Below, piece by piece: positions 11,463-21,049 of a stretch of DNA of 64,000 bases. The position numbers and the translations under genes were made by a program. The stretch is from Tenebrio molitor (taxonomy: Eukaryota > Arthropoda > Insecta > Coleoptera > Tenebrionidae). The DNA lies in contig NC_091049.1 of the NCBI RefSeq assembly GCF_963966145.1, forward strand, positions 26,784,001 to 26,848,000, read 5' to 3'. Numbering within the stretch: position 1 is the stretch's first letter; each line of letters begins with the position of its first letter. The notes under the pieces were generated by a model, which saw only the letters and a program-made list of their open reading frames with translations, ran no database searches and was not told the DNA's origin.

Positions 11463-11535
11463 GTCCTTGAATACACATTAGTTAGACTATATCAACTAGA
11501 ATATTTAGTATTTTGATCTATCCATTGGTATATAT
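11463..11535 (+). promoter_or_regulatory. OR-3psi upstream conserved block (degenerate)
   Basis: Carries TACACATTAGTTAGACTAT, CAACTAGAATATTTAGTATT and a degenerate ATCCATTGG where the other copies have ATCGATTGG. Consistent with decay upstream of a dead gene. Confidence 0.5.
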
Positions 11536-11884
11536 CAAAAGCAGTCATTTAAGACAAAAAGAACTAAAAGAAAAAAATTGTCTGGTGATGTACAATATTA
11601 ATCAGTTCTTACTGAAGTAGAAAAGAGAGTCAAGAACTCGTTTCAGTGGTAAGCTGTCCATGACAGTGGTTTCAAACTTTCTAATTAGACAATTACATAT
11701 TTGTTGAATTTGCAATTTTCGAGATGAGATAACCATTCTGGCAAAATTATTTGTCCTAATAGTAGTTCGATGGTAAGTTTTTCACAACACTAAGTTATTA
11801 ATTAGAAGGGATAAATTCAAAAATCTGAGGATCCTTTGTGTCACATTTATTATTCATTTATTCATTAGAGATGATAAATTCCAG

Positions 11885-12573
11885 AGTCTGGTGATCCTTA
11901 TGTGGGACTGAAAAGAGTATTTTATGAGTTCGGCTACCACAAGTTTACAAAGATTTTCAACGCTTCTGTGAGCTTAACTAGTTTCTGTCTAATGTTGCTC
12001 CGTTTCCATTATGTAATAGAGAATTTCAACAAAGATTTGGTTATAAGATATTCACCGGCATTTATCATTTTCATCTACGTAAGTAAAAAATATGAATCGG
12101 CTTCATTGCATTTCTCGGTTTGTACAATTGCAACTACAGATAATGATAACGATGTTTATCTCCATGGTTCTCGAAAAAAGGAATCGTTATTTAGTCAGCG
12201 AACAGGAACGTCTGTTTTGGTCCATCGACAGCGCTGGCCCTCAAGCACGTCTTTTGATTTTGAAGAAGGCTTCGCAAATTAATCGCTTCACCTATCTTAT
12301 TTACGGAATTTCAGCCGCTTGGAGCATTGTGATGTTACCAGTTTTTGGCAGTCACAGAGAATGGTTGCTCGTTGAACACGTTTTTGACCGATATTTCGGC
12401 TCAAGTTCGAATATTGTATACCATATAGCATTATCTTTGCTGCCTTTCTTTATTTACATATCAGTTCGTCACTGTGGCACCTTGTTTTACTATATTTTGC
12501 AGTCGTACTTGCAAATGTTTTTGATCAGTGAACACATTTTGCAAATTTGCGATGACAAGACCGTTCTGTTGTA
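11885..12573 (+). pseudogene. OR-3psi: truncated odorant receptor (exons 2 and 3)
   Basis: Exon 2 (11885-12078) and exon 3 from 12140 are open and closely match OR-2/OR-4: SGDPYVGLKRVFYEFGYH through CDDKTVL. Two lesions kill the gene. Exon 1 with its ATG is deleted: the sequence jumps from the 5' leader (TTTGTCCTAATAG) straight to TTCGATG followed by the exon 1 donor. Exon 3 is cut at 12573, where foreign sequence with Tc1 transposase begins, and exons 4-7 never reappear. The region before exon 2 also holds a partial duplication of the exon 2 acceptor (about 11810-11845). The coding part lacks other stops, so inactivation may be recent. Confidence 0.88.
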
Positions 12574-12896
12574 CGTTGTGTTTTTTTTTTTATACAAATT
12601 AAACGTTACCAGATTCGTTCCAACAGGGTTTGTGAACCACACAGAAGAGTGTAATTCCAAAAATGTAAATCCTACTTCCTGCAGATACCGTACCTAGCAG
12701 TATGGGGTCTTGCATTATCCTGCAAAATATCTGGCCCTAGAAATGGTGCGAAAGGAACAACGCAGTCTGCAAGAATGTCCCTAATGTAAAGTTCGTTTTT
12801 GAAGAATAAAAAGCTCAGTTTTTGCTTCCAGCGAAATTTCCGCCCAAACCATAACAAACCCGCTACAAAAATTTTGTTGAACAACCTGACCTGATC

Positions 12897-15542
12897 TTTT
12901 TTTTTTTTTTTTGGGAGGAGGGGAAATACATTACGTACAACCTCCAGGACACCAAGTTGCCCTGGAGAGTGTGGGACTCCTCGCCGTGATGGTCGGGGCA
13001 AGTCTACCCACTAAAACCCCTCCTCGTATCCTCTCCCAGGTACTCGGAACCGCCGTTAAGCATTACTTCAAGTACCTGGTCTAGCATCTAGTGCGGCTGA
13101 TCCTCCGCTGTCGTCCCAGTATCTGTCTCTCTCTGCGGTTCTCTTTCTTGTCTAAGGGTTTCGTTTCCTTGTTCTTCCTTCCACTCCCTTCTGGCTTTGG
13201 TCAGTGCTCGTCGAAAGACTATGCACTTTCCACTTCCGACCTTATGGCCGGGTCTATTGCACTGGATGCAGTACTCTTCGTTCTTGCATCCGTTTTCCCT
13301 GTGTCCCTCCTCGCCACATTTGCGACAGAGGTTCCACTTGTCGCCTTCAGTACACTTGGCAGCCACGTGGTCGTATTTCCAGCACCTGAAGCACTGGTAG
13401 AGTCTGATCCTTTCTTCAACAGAACATCTCACAATGCCGATCCTGAACCATCTATCTTTTATAATTTTTTGCGCTTCCTCTTCATTTATGACTAGTGTCA
13501 CCGCCAGCGTGTCGTTCGCGTTCGGCCTGAGTTCACTTAGTTTATAAGTCTTGTTTTCCAGGCTTCCTACCTTATTTTCAATTGCTTTGACCACCTCGTC
13601 TTTTTCAGTCAGCGCATCCATCCCCCGGATATGCAGCGCCTTCATGCTCCCCTCGTTGCCTGCCTTCCGCACCTTAATGGTATCGGAGGCGCCCCGTATG
13701 GCTTTACTCAGAGCTTCCAGGTTCTCGTCGCTCCTTTCCGTCGTGACTAGGAGCTTTCCTCTCCTAGTACTCCTCACGCTTCTTATGGCGCCTCCAGCCG
13801 CGTCAGTTCCAATTTTAGATCTTACGCTATTGAGGATTGTTTTGTAGTCTTTACCCTCATCCTCGACAACTAGGGCGTATGTAGTCTTCTCTCTTTTCTT
13901 CGCTTCCCCCGAACTCACTCTGGTCTTGCTGGTCGTATATATTTTTACCCTCGTTGTTGTTCCTTGGAATATACTTTCAGTCATCTTTTGCAGCCGTTTG
14001 GGACTCATGCACTTGACGTGGTGCATTACCACTGATTCCACTCCAATCGTCTCGTCCCTCAGCCTTGTTAGCCTGTTCCAAAGAACCTCGTCGGTTCCGT
14101 CCTGTACTATCTTGACAACCGTTTTCTTTGTCTGTTCGTGTTGTCCTCTTGAGCGAATCCTTGAGATCTGCTCGAGGATCTCAAAGTCTTCGGTCGCCTC
14201 CGCCAGTTCGGGGTATCTGTCCCTGTATATCCTTTGTATGCTTTTCTCCATTTTCGGGTCTTCCGGGTCTATCAACACCACCTTCACAGCCAGGTCACTT
14301 GCCGTCACCGGGTTTCCAACAACTATTTCGGTGTTGGAGAAGACCCGTTCTTCCCAGGTCTTCCCCTCCACCTCCTTCCACTTCTGCAGGGTATCGATTC
14401 CCTCTACTGAAGTAAGCTTGTCATTTCCTCCCTTCGGACCTGCCCATGGCCCCCGCTTCCTCAGCCGTTCGTTTTCCGCACTAAGTTGGGCTACTTTATC
14501 CTCAGCTATTTTTAGTCTACCCGTGGTCAACGTCTTTAGCTGCTCTTCGAGGGATTTCACCCTCTCGTCTAGTTTCCACTTTTGTCTCTTACTATCTCGC
14601 TCTCTCAAATTTCTCGTCATTTCTTCTTCTTCGCTCGCTATCTTCACTCCATTGTAAACACTCTTCATTTCCGTTATTATCTCCTTGATAGTCCTGTGCA
14701 CATTTCTATTCTCTGTTATGAACTCGTTCACCTCGGTTAGCAGTTGACCCATCTCGTGGAGACCTCTCTTACTCTTCAATCCGGTTTCCTGGGTTCCCTT
14801 TTTTGCTTGGACCCTCTCATCCTTTTCCGGTGATTCGTCGGCTCTCCTTTTCCATCTACGTTCCGACATGGTCCTGTGTCGGGCCAACCTCGCCGCCTTC
14901 TCGGCTTCCCTCACAGCCTTCACCTCTTCAATAACCACTACCGCTTCCTTCCATGTTTCCTCAACCGTTTTCTCCCTTCCTGTTCTATCATTTGAATCTG
15001 AATCTTTTGAATCTGAATCTGTTGTAATATTTTCTTCCATTTTTTTCCCACGAGAAGCTAGGGAATTTCGGTCCGTCCGTCCAGAGCCCCGCGTGGCCGG
15101 GTAAGGCATTTATACTGCGAGGTGCGCCAGGTGCCTCGCAGGTTTTTGCGACTTCGCTGTCGGTTATTTTATGGAGGTTGCCTCCTCGCGGGCCGGCCGG
15201 TTAAGGCAAGCCCCCCGGCCGCGAGTCCTCACACGACGTACCCCTGCCACGCTAGCAAGGGTTATTGAGGTGTGAGTCGCGGTTACGGTGTGTGACGATT
15301 AGTCCGCGTTCGACCAACCGTAGCTCGGATCTCCCCCGGGTTCGCCAGTTCCCGTGCCACGACTTTCGTGGTGGATCCTGAGGGTTGAGCCGTCCTTTGT
15401 TTTTCGCCAGTCCGCTCGAGCCTTGTCGGCATGGGTGACCCTACCAGGAGCGCGGAGCTCCCGCCGGCATCGCCTCGAGCATCACTCCGGTTACTTAAGC
15501 CCCTTCACCAACGACAAGGTCTCACGGCTCCTTGGAGGGGAA
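12897..15542 (-). mobile_element. Telomere-type (TRAS/SART/R1-like) LINE with gag ORF only
   Basis: Minus-strand order: (TCAGG)n repeats (15543-15571), GC-rich 5' UTR (15110-15542), gag ORF1 (13088-15109), a 3' region of about 175 bp containing GGGGTTTTAGTGGGTA, a 16-nt poly(A) (plus-strand T run 12897-12912), then two more TCAGG units (12885-12894). R1-clade LINEs of the TRAS/SART type insert specifically into telomeric repeats, TCAGG in tenebrionid beetles. No ORF2 (endonuclease plus reverse transcriptase) is present; ORF1 runs almost directly into the 3' end, so an internal deletion or a non-autonomous derivative is inferred. It sits inside a Tc1 transposase, away from any telomere array. 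Confidence 0.75.
13088..15109 (-). CDS. LINE ORF1 (gag-like, three zinc knuckles)
   Basis: An open 673-residue frame starting MPYPATRGSG. The N-terminal half is charged and likely helical or coiled-coil (KSLEEQLKTLTTG region). The C-terminal part has three CCHC-type knuckles: CFRCWKYDHVAAKC, CRKCGEEGHRENGC and CIQCNRPGHKVGSGKC, the last with a longer His-Cys spacing, the arrangement typical of R1/TRAS/SART ORF1 proteins. Role by family: nucleic-acid-binding particle protein that packages the element's RNA and, in telomeric LINEs, directs it to telomeres. The frame is undamaged despite loss of ORF2. GC content is clearly higher than in the surroundings. Confidence 0.85.
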   Translation of the reverse strand: MPYPATRGSGRTDRNSLASRGKKMEENITTDSDSKDSDSNDRTGREKTVEETWKEAVVVIEEVKAVREAEKAARLARHRTMSERRWKRRADESPEKDERVQAKKGTQETGLKSKRGLHEMGQLLTEVNEFITENRNVHRTIKEIITEMKSVYNGVKIASEEEEMTRNLRERDSKRQKWKLDERVKSLEEQLKTLTTGRLKIAEDKVAQLSAENERLRKRGPWAGPKGGNDKLTSVEGIDTLQKWKEVEGKTWEERVFSNTEIVVGNPVTASDLAVKVVLIDPEDPKMEKSIQRIYRDRYPELAEATEDFEILEQISRIRSRGQHEQTKKTVVKIVQDGTDEVLWNRLTRLRDETIGVESVVMHHVKCMSPKRLQKMTESIFQGTTTRVKIYTTSKTRVSSGEAKKREKTTYALVVEDEGKDYKTILNSVRSKIGTDAAGGAIRSVRSTRRGKLLVTTERSDENLEALSKAIRGASDTIKVRKAGNEGSMKALHIRGMDALTEKDEVVKAIENKVGSLENKTYKLSELRPNANDTLAVTLVINEEEAQKIIKDRWFRIGIVRCSVEERIRLYQCFRCWKYDHVAAKCTEGDKWNLCRKCGEEGHRENGCKNEEYCIQCNRPGHKVGSGKCIVFRRALTKARREWKEEQGNETLRQEREPQRETDTGTTAEDQPH

Positions 15543-15571
15543 CCTGACCTGACCTGACCTGACCTGACCTG
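15543..15571. repeat. (CCTGA)n / (TCAGG)n telomere-like repeat
   Basis: Five CCTGA units plus CCTG, directly at the 5' boundary of the telomere-type LINE. Two CCTGA units lie at its 3' boundary (12885-12894). TCAGG is the telomere repeat of Tribolium and many beetles. Confidence 0.85.
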
Positions 15572-15949
15572 CCGGAAGAATATCTCTCCCTTTGTCGTCT
15601 CCAGACTCTATGGCGCCAAGAAAATGGTGATTCATCCGAGAAGAGAACTCGTCCCCAATCATGCTCTTCCCAATTTTGATTCATTCTTGCAAACTCCCAA
15701 CTGGTAACCACGGGAAATGTAACTGATTGAAGTTTTTTGATTTTTTGGGCAATAAATTTAGAACCACATCTCTTGTTGCACTTACGATTTCGGGAGGTGT
15801 ACACGAAAACGCTTCCTCATTTCTTCTACAGGTTCTTGAGCAATGTTTTTTGTAAAAACACAAAGAACGCCGACACAAACTGACAAAATAATTCACAATA
15901 AACACTGGGCATCTGATTTTAACAAAAAATTCGGAGAGCGAACATTTCT

Positions 15950-16107
15950 TCTGATGAATAATGCTTCAGAATTAAAATGCATAAACTGTTGTCAAAAATC
16001 AATTCACTTTTTAGCTCTAAACAAAAATTGACCTGTTGGAAAATGTTGATCTTTGAAACAGAACAATCACATGACATAAGAAAAAATTACAATTTTACAG
16101 TCGATCC
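15950..16107 (+). other. Distal upstream flank of OR-4
   Basis: Matches 51325-51475 (OR-10) and 5240-5370 (OR-2). Non-coding; the duplication unit of OR-4 resumes here right after the Tc1 element. Confidence 0.6.
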
Positions 16108-16190
16108 TTTGATTTGTCCCTTGCAGACACACTAGTCAAACTATTAACTAGAATATGTATTTAGTATTTAGCCAATCGATTGGAATACAT
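16108..16190 (+). promoter_or_regulatory. OR-4 upstream conserved block
   Basis: Contains the perfect palindrome CCAATCGATTGG (16172-16183) ending 406 bp before the OR-4 ATG. Downstream, about 16368-16480, a second conserved stretch ends in a GCTTCAGTGGTAGG donor-like site and CCTAATTAGAC. Possible enhancer or promoter of the MNRV-class receptors. Confidence 0.5.
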
Positions 16191-16588
16191 GATAAATAGT
16201 TTTATTATTATTTCATGAAAGCGATGCATGCATGTACCTACGAGCATTTATTACTATGGGTGAAGATCATTATCATCATTAATCACTAAATTGCTACTAA
16301 TACGTGGGTATGGATTAAAAGCAGGCATTTAAGAAAAAGAGAAAAAGAAAAAAAATGTCTGTTGATGTACAATATTAATCAGTTTCTTCATGAAGTAGAA
16401 AGGTGAATCAAAGACTGGCTTCAGTGGTAGGATGTCCATGACAGTGGTTCAACGTTTCAAATTTCCTAATTAGACAACTATTTTGCGACTTGGGAAAAAT
16501 ATTTGTTGAATTTGCAGTTTTATACATAACCATTCTGGCAAAATTATTATTCGTCCGAATGTTCGTTGCATTTTACTGAACCGGAAAG

Positions 16589-18073
16589 ATGAATCGAGTA
16601 ACTCCCTTCGATGGTAAGTTTTTCACAACACTTAGTTATTCATTAGAGATGATAAATTCCAGAGACTGATGATCCATTTGTGGGATTGAAAAAAGTATTT
16701 TATGAATTCGGCTACCACAAGTTTACAAAGATTTTCAACGCTTGTGTGAGCTTTGCTAGTTGCTATATAATGTTGCTCTATTTCCATTATTTTATGGAGA
16801 ATTTCAACGAAGATTTGGTTATAAGATATTCACCGTCACTTATCGTGTTCATCTACGTAAGTAAAAAATATGAATCTGCTTCATTGCATTTTTCGAGTTT
16901 ACAATTACAGATAATGATAACAATGTTTATCTCCATGGTTCTCGAAAAAATGGCTCATTATTTGGTCAGTGAACAGAAACGTCTGTTTTGGTCCATCGAC
17001 AGGGCTGGCCCTCAAGCACGACTTTTGATTTTGAAAAATGCTTCACAAATTAATCGCTTCACCTATCTTATTTACGGAATTTCTGTCGCTTGGAGCATTG
17101 TCTTGTTACCGGTTTTTGGCAGTCACAGAGAATGGATCATGGTTGAAAACGTTTTTGAACGATATTTCGGGCCAAGTTCAAATATTTTATACCATATGGC
17201 ATTTTATTTTGCACCTTTCTTTATTTACACATCAATTCGTCACTGTGGCAGCTTTTTGTACATCATACTGCAGTTGTACTTGCAATTGTTTTTGATCAAT
17301 CAACACATTTTGCAAATTTGCGATGACAAGACCGTCCTTGAGAAGCTGACGTTTGAACAACGTGTCCGACACGAGAACGAAACATTCAAAAAGCTGTGTT
17401 TTTATATCGACCATCATGTTGCAATAACAAGGTTGAGTGACAACACAAATTCTAGATATATTTTTGAAAGAATTGTGTTTGTAGATTAACAAAGGAATTA
17501 GTGGAAATGGTGAGATCTGTGATGGCATTTTTTTTGCTTTTAGGTGTCCTAAGTTGCATCTCTGCGTTGTACTTCATATCTTATGTGCGTTTCATTTGGT
17601 TAGAGATCTATACAACAGATCAAGATGATTTTTAATGTTTCAGATTTATGCGGACGCGAGCAATATTTTGAAGGTTCGATTATGTTTCGGGGTTATGTTT
17701 GAGGTTCTTATTGTTGCCACTTTTTGTCACGCTGGTCAGATCCTAATCGATCAGGTATCTAGAAAATTGAATTTTTCTTCGACAACGTTAATTTGGTTAT
17801 TTTCAGAGTAATTGCAATTTTGACACTTTGACAAAGTGTTCCTGGTACAACTGGAATAAAAGGAACAAGATGGTTTTACACATTTTCATGACGAATTGCT
17901 TAAAACCATTTGCGATCACTGTTGCTGGAATAGTTTTAGACTACAAATTGGCAATTACTGTAAGAAACAAGCAAATAGTTATACGATAATTAGTACAATT
18001 TATGTTTTCACAGGTGTTTAGTACAGCTTGTAATTACGCTTTGGTTTTCTACAACTTACAAAAAGCCGTTTAA
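16589..18073 (+). CDS. OR-4: odorant receptor (7tm_6), intact, 7 exons
   Basis: Exons: 16589-16613, 16663-16856, 16911-17431, 17485-17584, 17644-17754, 17807-17959, 18014-18073; frame open for 387 residues. Starts MNRVTPFDETDDPFVGLKK. Same exon phases (1,0,2,0,0,0) as OR-2, closest in exon 3 (INRFTYLIYGISVAWSIVLL). The exon 3 donor is GTTGAG, where sister genes have GTAGAG or GTAAAG. The stop comes two codons earlier than in OR-6 because GCCGTTTTATCT became GCCGTTTAATCT, ending the protein LQKAV; this small C-terminal trim should be tolerated. The last six residues before the stop otherwise match the family. Expected to pair with Orco; ligand unknown. Confidence 0.88.
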
Positions 18074-18310
18074 TCTTGAAAGTGGTGCTTTAAAAATGCT
18101 TTAAATAGTTATACATGATATCCCACCTAATACTTTCAAGTGTTATATCTCTATTATTAACGGACCGATTTTTGTAAAATTTAGAAAATAGGTATTCTAG
18201 TGAATGAAGAATAAATCATTGGCAATAAAATAGTTTTTCCCTCCGTTTTCAAAAGCTATGTTCTAATAAATTTTTTTTGTAACAACAATGTTTAAATAAT
18301 AAAATAAATA

Positions 18311-19890
18311 CTTACTTGATCACTTTAACAGATTTATTAGGGAACCTAACACATTTCCAGAGTTTTTGGCACATGGTATAACATACCTGAAACCAAAACA
18401 TTCCGATACTAAAAATCCATCAAAATATAGGCCAATCACATGTTTGCCTACAATTTATAAAATTATGACATCCTGCATTAAAGTAATAATTTATGACCAT
18501 TGTCAAAAATTAAATATACTTAATGAAGAACAAAAAGGTTGTGTTAAGGAGTCTTTTGGTTGTAAAGAACAAGTCATAATAGATACGATAATAATGGAAC
18601 AAGCTCGAAAAAATAATAGAAATATTTATACCGCATTCATAGACTATAAAAAAGCCTATGATTCAGTACCACATTCATGGTTAATTAAAATTCTTAAAAT
18701 TTATAAAATTAATTTAGATTTGATTAACTTTTTATCCCATGTTATGACATTTTGGAGAACTACTTTAAATTTATCAATAAACAATACTAAATTAAAATCC
18801 GAGCCGATTCAAATTAAACAGGGAATTTATCAAGGAGATTCATTAAGTCCTTTATGGTTTTGTCTAGCCATTAATCCTTTGACAAATCTATTAAATAGCA
18901 CTGGATATGGTTTTAATATTTGACTTAATAATACCACACTATACAAATTAAATCACCTTCTTTATATAGATGACATAAAACTTTATGCATCTAAAAAGAA
19001 TCACATTTTATCTTTACCAACAATAACTGAAAATTTCCCAAATGATATTGGGACGAGTTTTGGTATTAATAAGTGTAAAACGCAATCAATATGTCGAGCT
19101 CATTACGAAAATTTAGAATATATAACTAAAAAAGGAGAAATCATTAAAAATTTAAATAAAGGAGAATTTTATAAATATTTAGGTATTAATCAATCAAATC
19201 ATATTCAACACTCAATTATAAAAGAAAATAGAAAAACAATTTTATTTAAGAATTAAATCTCTTTTAAAATCAAAATTAAACGGTAATAATTTAATTAAAG
19301 CAGTTAATAATAGCTGTTCCATTGTTGATCTATTCTTTTGGTGTTATAAAATGGTCGAGAACTAATTTACAGAATATAAACGTTCAAATTAGAGTTATCT
19401 TTACAAAATTTTGTGAACATCACCCCAAATCTGCTATTGAAAGATTAAATTTACCACGCGAAAATGGTGGTAAAGGTTTTTCAAATCTAGAAATTCTACA
19501 ACACAATCAAATTACTTCACTAAAAAATTATTTTCTCAATAGAGCTCGTGATAAAACTTTTTTAATGCTTTAGTTTCAGCGGATAAAGGTTACACACCTT
19601 TAAATTTAAGTGATAATATAATTTCAGATATTGTTAAGCCAAATATACCTGACACTATAGCAAATATAAAACATGGGAGATACTTTAAAGAACTGGAACA
19701 ACCAGAAATTAATATTCAGGCTTCTCATGCATGGCTTAAGAAATCAAATATTCACCCTGAGACGGAGGGTTTTATATTTGCAATACAAGATTGTGTTATA
19801 AATTCTAGAAATTATAAAAAACACACTATGCGGTTTGCAATCGATAATTGACAAATGTAGGATTTGCTGAACTGAAGGGGAAACAATAAT
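18311..19890 (+). mobile_element. R4/Dong-like LINE, 5'-truncated and mutated
   Basis: Starts abruptly at CTTACTTGATCAC, an internal position of the element at 1-1738, and follows it at high identity. RT blocks YRPITCLPTIYKI, IDYKKAYDSVP and YQGDSLSPLWF are intact, then TGA at about 18922 replaces an Arg codon and the catalytic box reads YIDD. Further frameshifts follow. The frame later shows HHPKSAIERLNLPRENGGKG and, past about 19850, the start of a DKCRIC zinc motif, where the copy ends. It lies 240 bp downstream of OR-4 in the same orientation. Dead but young, judged by similarity to the left-edge copy. Confidence 0.85.
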
Positions 19891-20085
19891 TGTATGATGT
19901 ATCTATGTGTATGTATATCACACAATCTATTTGTCCGGTTTGAAGGACCAAAAATTATTATCAATTGCATGCAGGAGTGCTTCAAATAAAATTGGAATTA
20001 TATTATTTTTCAAAGATTAGAAAGTTCTCAAATTAGCAACAGCGATAACTGCGGAAGTAAATTGCTAAATTATACGTTTATTAAC

Positions 20086-20785
20086 CCTGCACCATTCGGC
20101 GGCACGGCAATTTTGCCGGAGTACATACACTATTACGGATAATACTATCAAGTAATAGTGCAGTGCTAATCAACATAATTACCGGCGTCTCGCCTCCACA
20201 TTTTGACTTTGTTGTGTTTTTATATTATGTATTTATGTTCTGTGTCAATGTTAAGGAACTTCCTCACGATATGACATGAGTATAATAATATACCTTTTTG
20301 AATTTCAACTACCAATGTGTTATCTAAGACCAGAATTTTCAAATTTTTAAAAAGAGATTGCGGTATTATTCCCGTTGCTGAAATTATGAGTGGTAAAATC
20401 TAATTTTTTTCTAAACACCAAAGATTTCTCATAGCAACGGAGAGCTCTAAATATTTATTAATTTTTGTGTTATATGTCTGTGTTATATTGTGTGAATTTG
20501 GAACAGCTATATCTAAAAGATACGCTTGCTTTTGTTGTTTATTTAAACTAATGAATGTCAGTTAAAACTGTTCGATCAAAATATAATTTGTAATTATCAC
20601 TTTCCAAACAATTTTCTGGTGTATAACTATAATGTGGTGGTGTATTCTTTAATAAATTTAATTTAACAGCTAAATTCATGTGTATAATTTTAGCGAATAT
20701 ATCATGACGTTTCTTATATTCGCTTTGAGCCAAAACAGTGCAAGAAGAAATAATGTGTTCAATTATTACCCCTGGTACGTGTTAA
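20086..20785 (-). mobile_element. R4/Dong-like LINE, 3' fragment
   Basis: Minus strand reads IEHIISSCTVLAQSEYKKRH, then HDIFAKIIHMNLAVKLNLL, NYKLYFDRTVLTDIH, KQQKQAYLLDIAVPNSHNIT and KINKYLELSVAMRNLW. This is the C-terminal HxxxC motif and restriction-like endonuclease of the R4/Dong group. A stop and a small deletion follow VLTDIH. The 3' UTR (20090-20330) matches that of the plus-strand copy at 23389-23932. The fragment is convergent with 18311-19890. Confidence 0.85.
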
Positions 20786-21049
20786 AATTTGAATTCTTTC
20801 AGGTTGTTTATTGTAGTTGTAGTCGAGCTCAAAGTTACAAAACAGAATTCTTAATGGATGTGGTAACTAATTATGCAATGCCAGCTTATCTACAGCACTT
20901 TCACATTCACATTTTGCTTTCAAATCATTTTCCACTAAAAGCTTCACTCAAAACTATTCGAATTTTTTGGACGTACCTAATTCCAGAGCGAACTATTCGT
21001 ACTCTCTGGAGTACCGCCGCCGTGATTAAAGATATTTATTTCGTATCAT
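20786..21049. other. No gene supported
   Basis: A plus-strand open stretch exists here but it begins inside the antisense of the LINE fragment and shows no recognisable motif. Nothing else seen. Confidence 0.4.

Larger units (their letters stand above)
12574..15930 (-). mobile_element. Tc1-like element, split by a LINE
   Basis: Minus-strand transposase pieces lie on both sides of the LINE. At 15560-15900: RKRFRVHLP..., DWGRVLFSDESPFSWRHRVW (first catalytic Asp) and RRQRERYSSGR. At 12690-12890: FNKIFVAGLLWFG, VPFAPFLGPDILQDNARPHT (second catalytic Asp). Joined in order these follow the Tc1 transposase plan, but frames are shifted and the third catalytic block is missing. The element or a rearrangement containing it truncates OR-3psi at 12573. 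Terminal repeats and a TA duplication were not identified, so the outer limits are approximate. Confidence 0.7.

Noticed and set aside
13091..14657. Plus-strand open frames opposite the telomere-type LINE ORF1
   Set aside because: Antisense of a clear gag ORF with zinc knuckles; no motif of their own.
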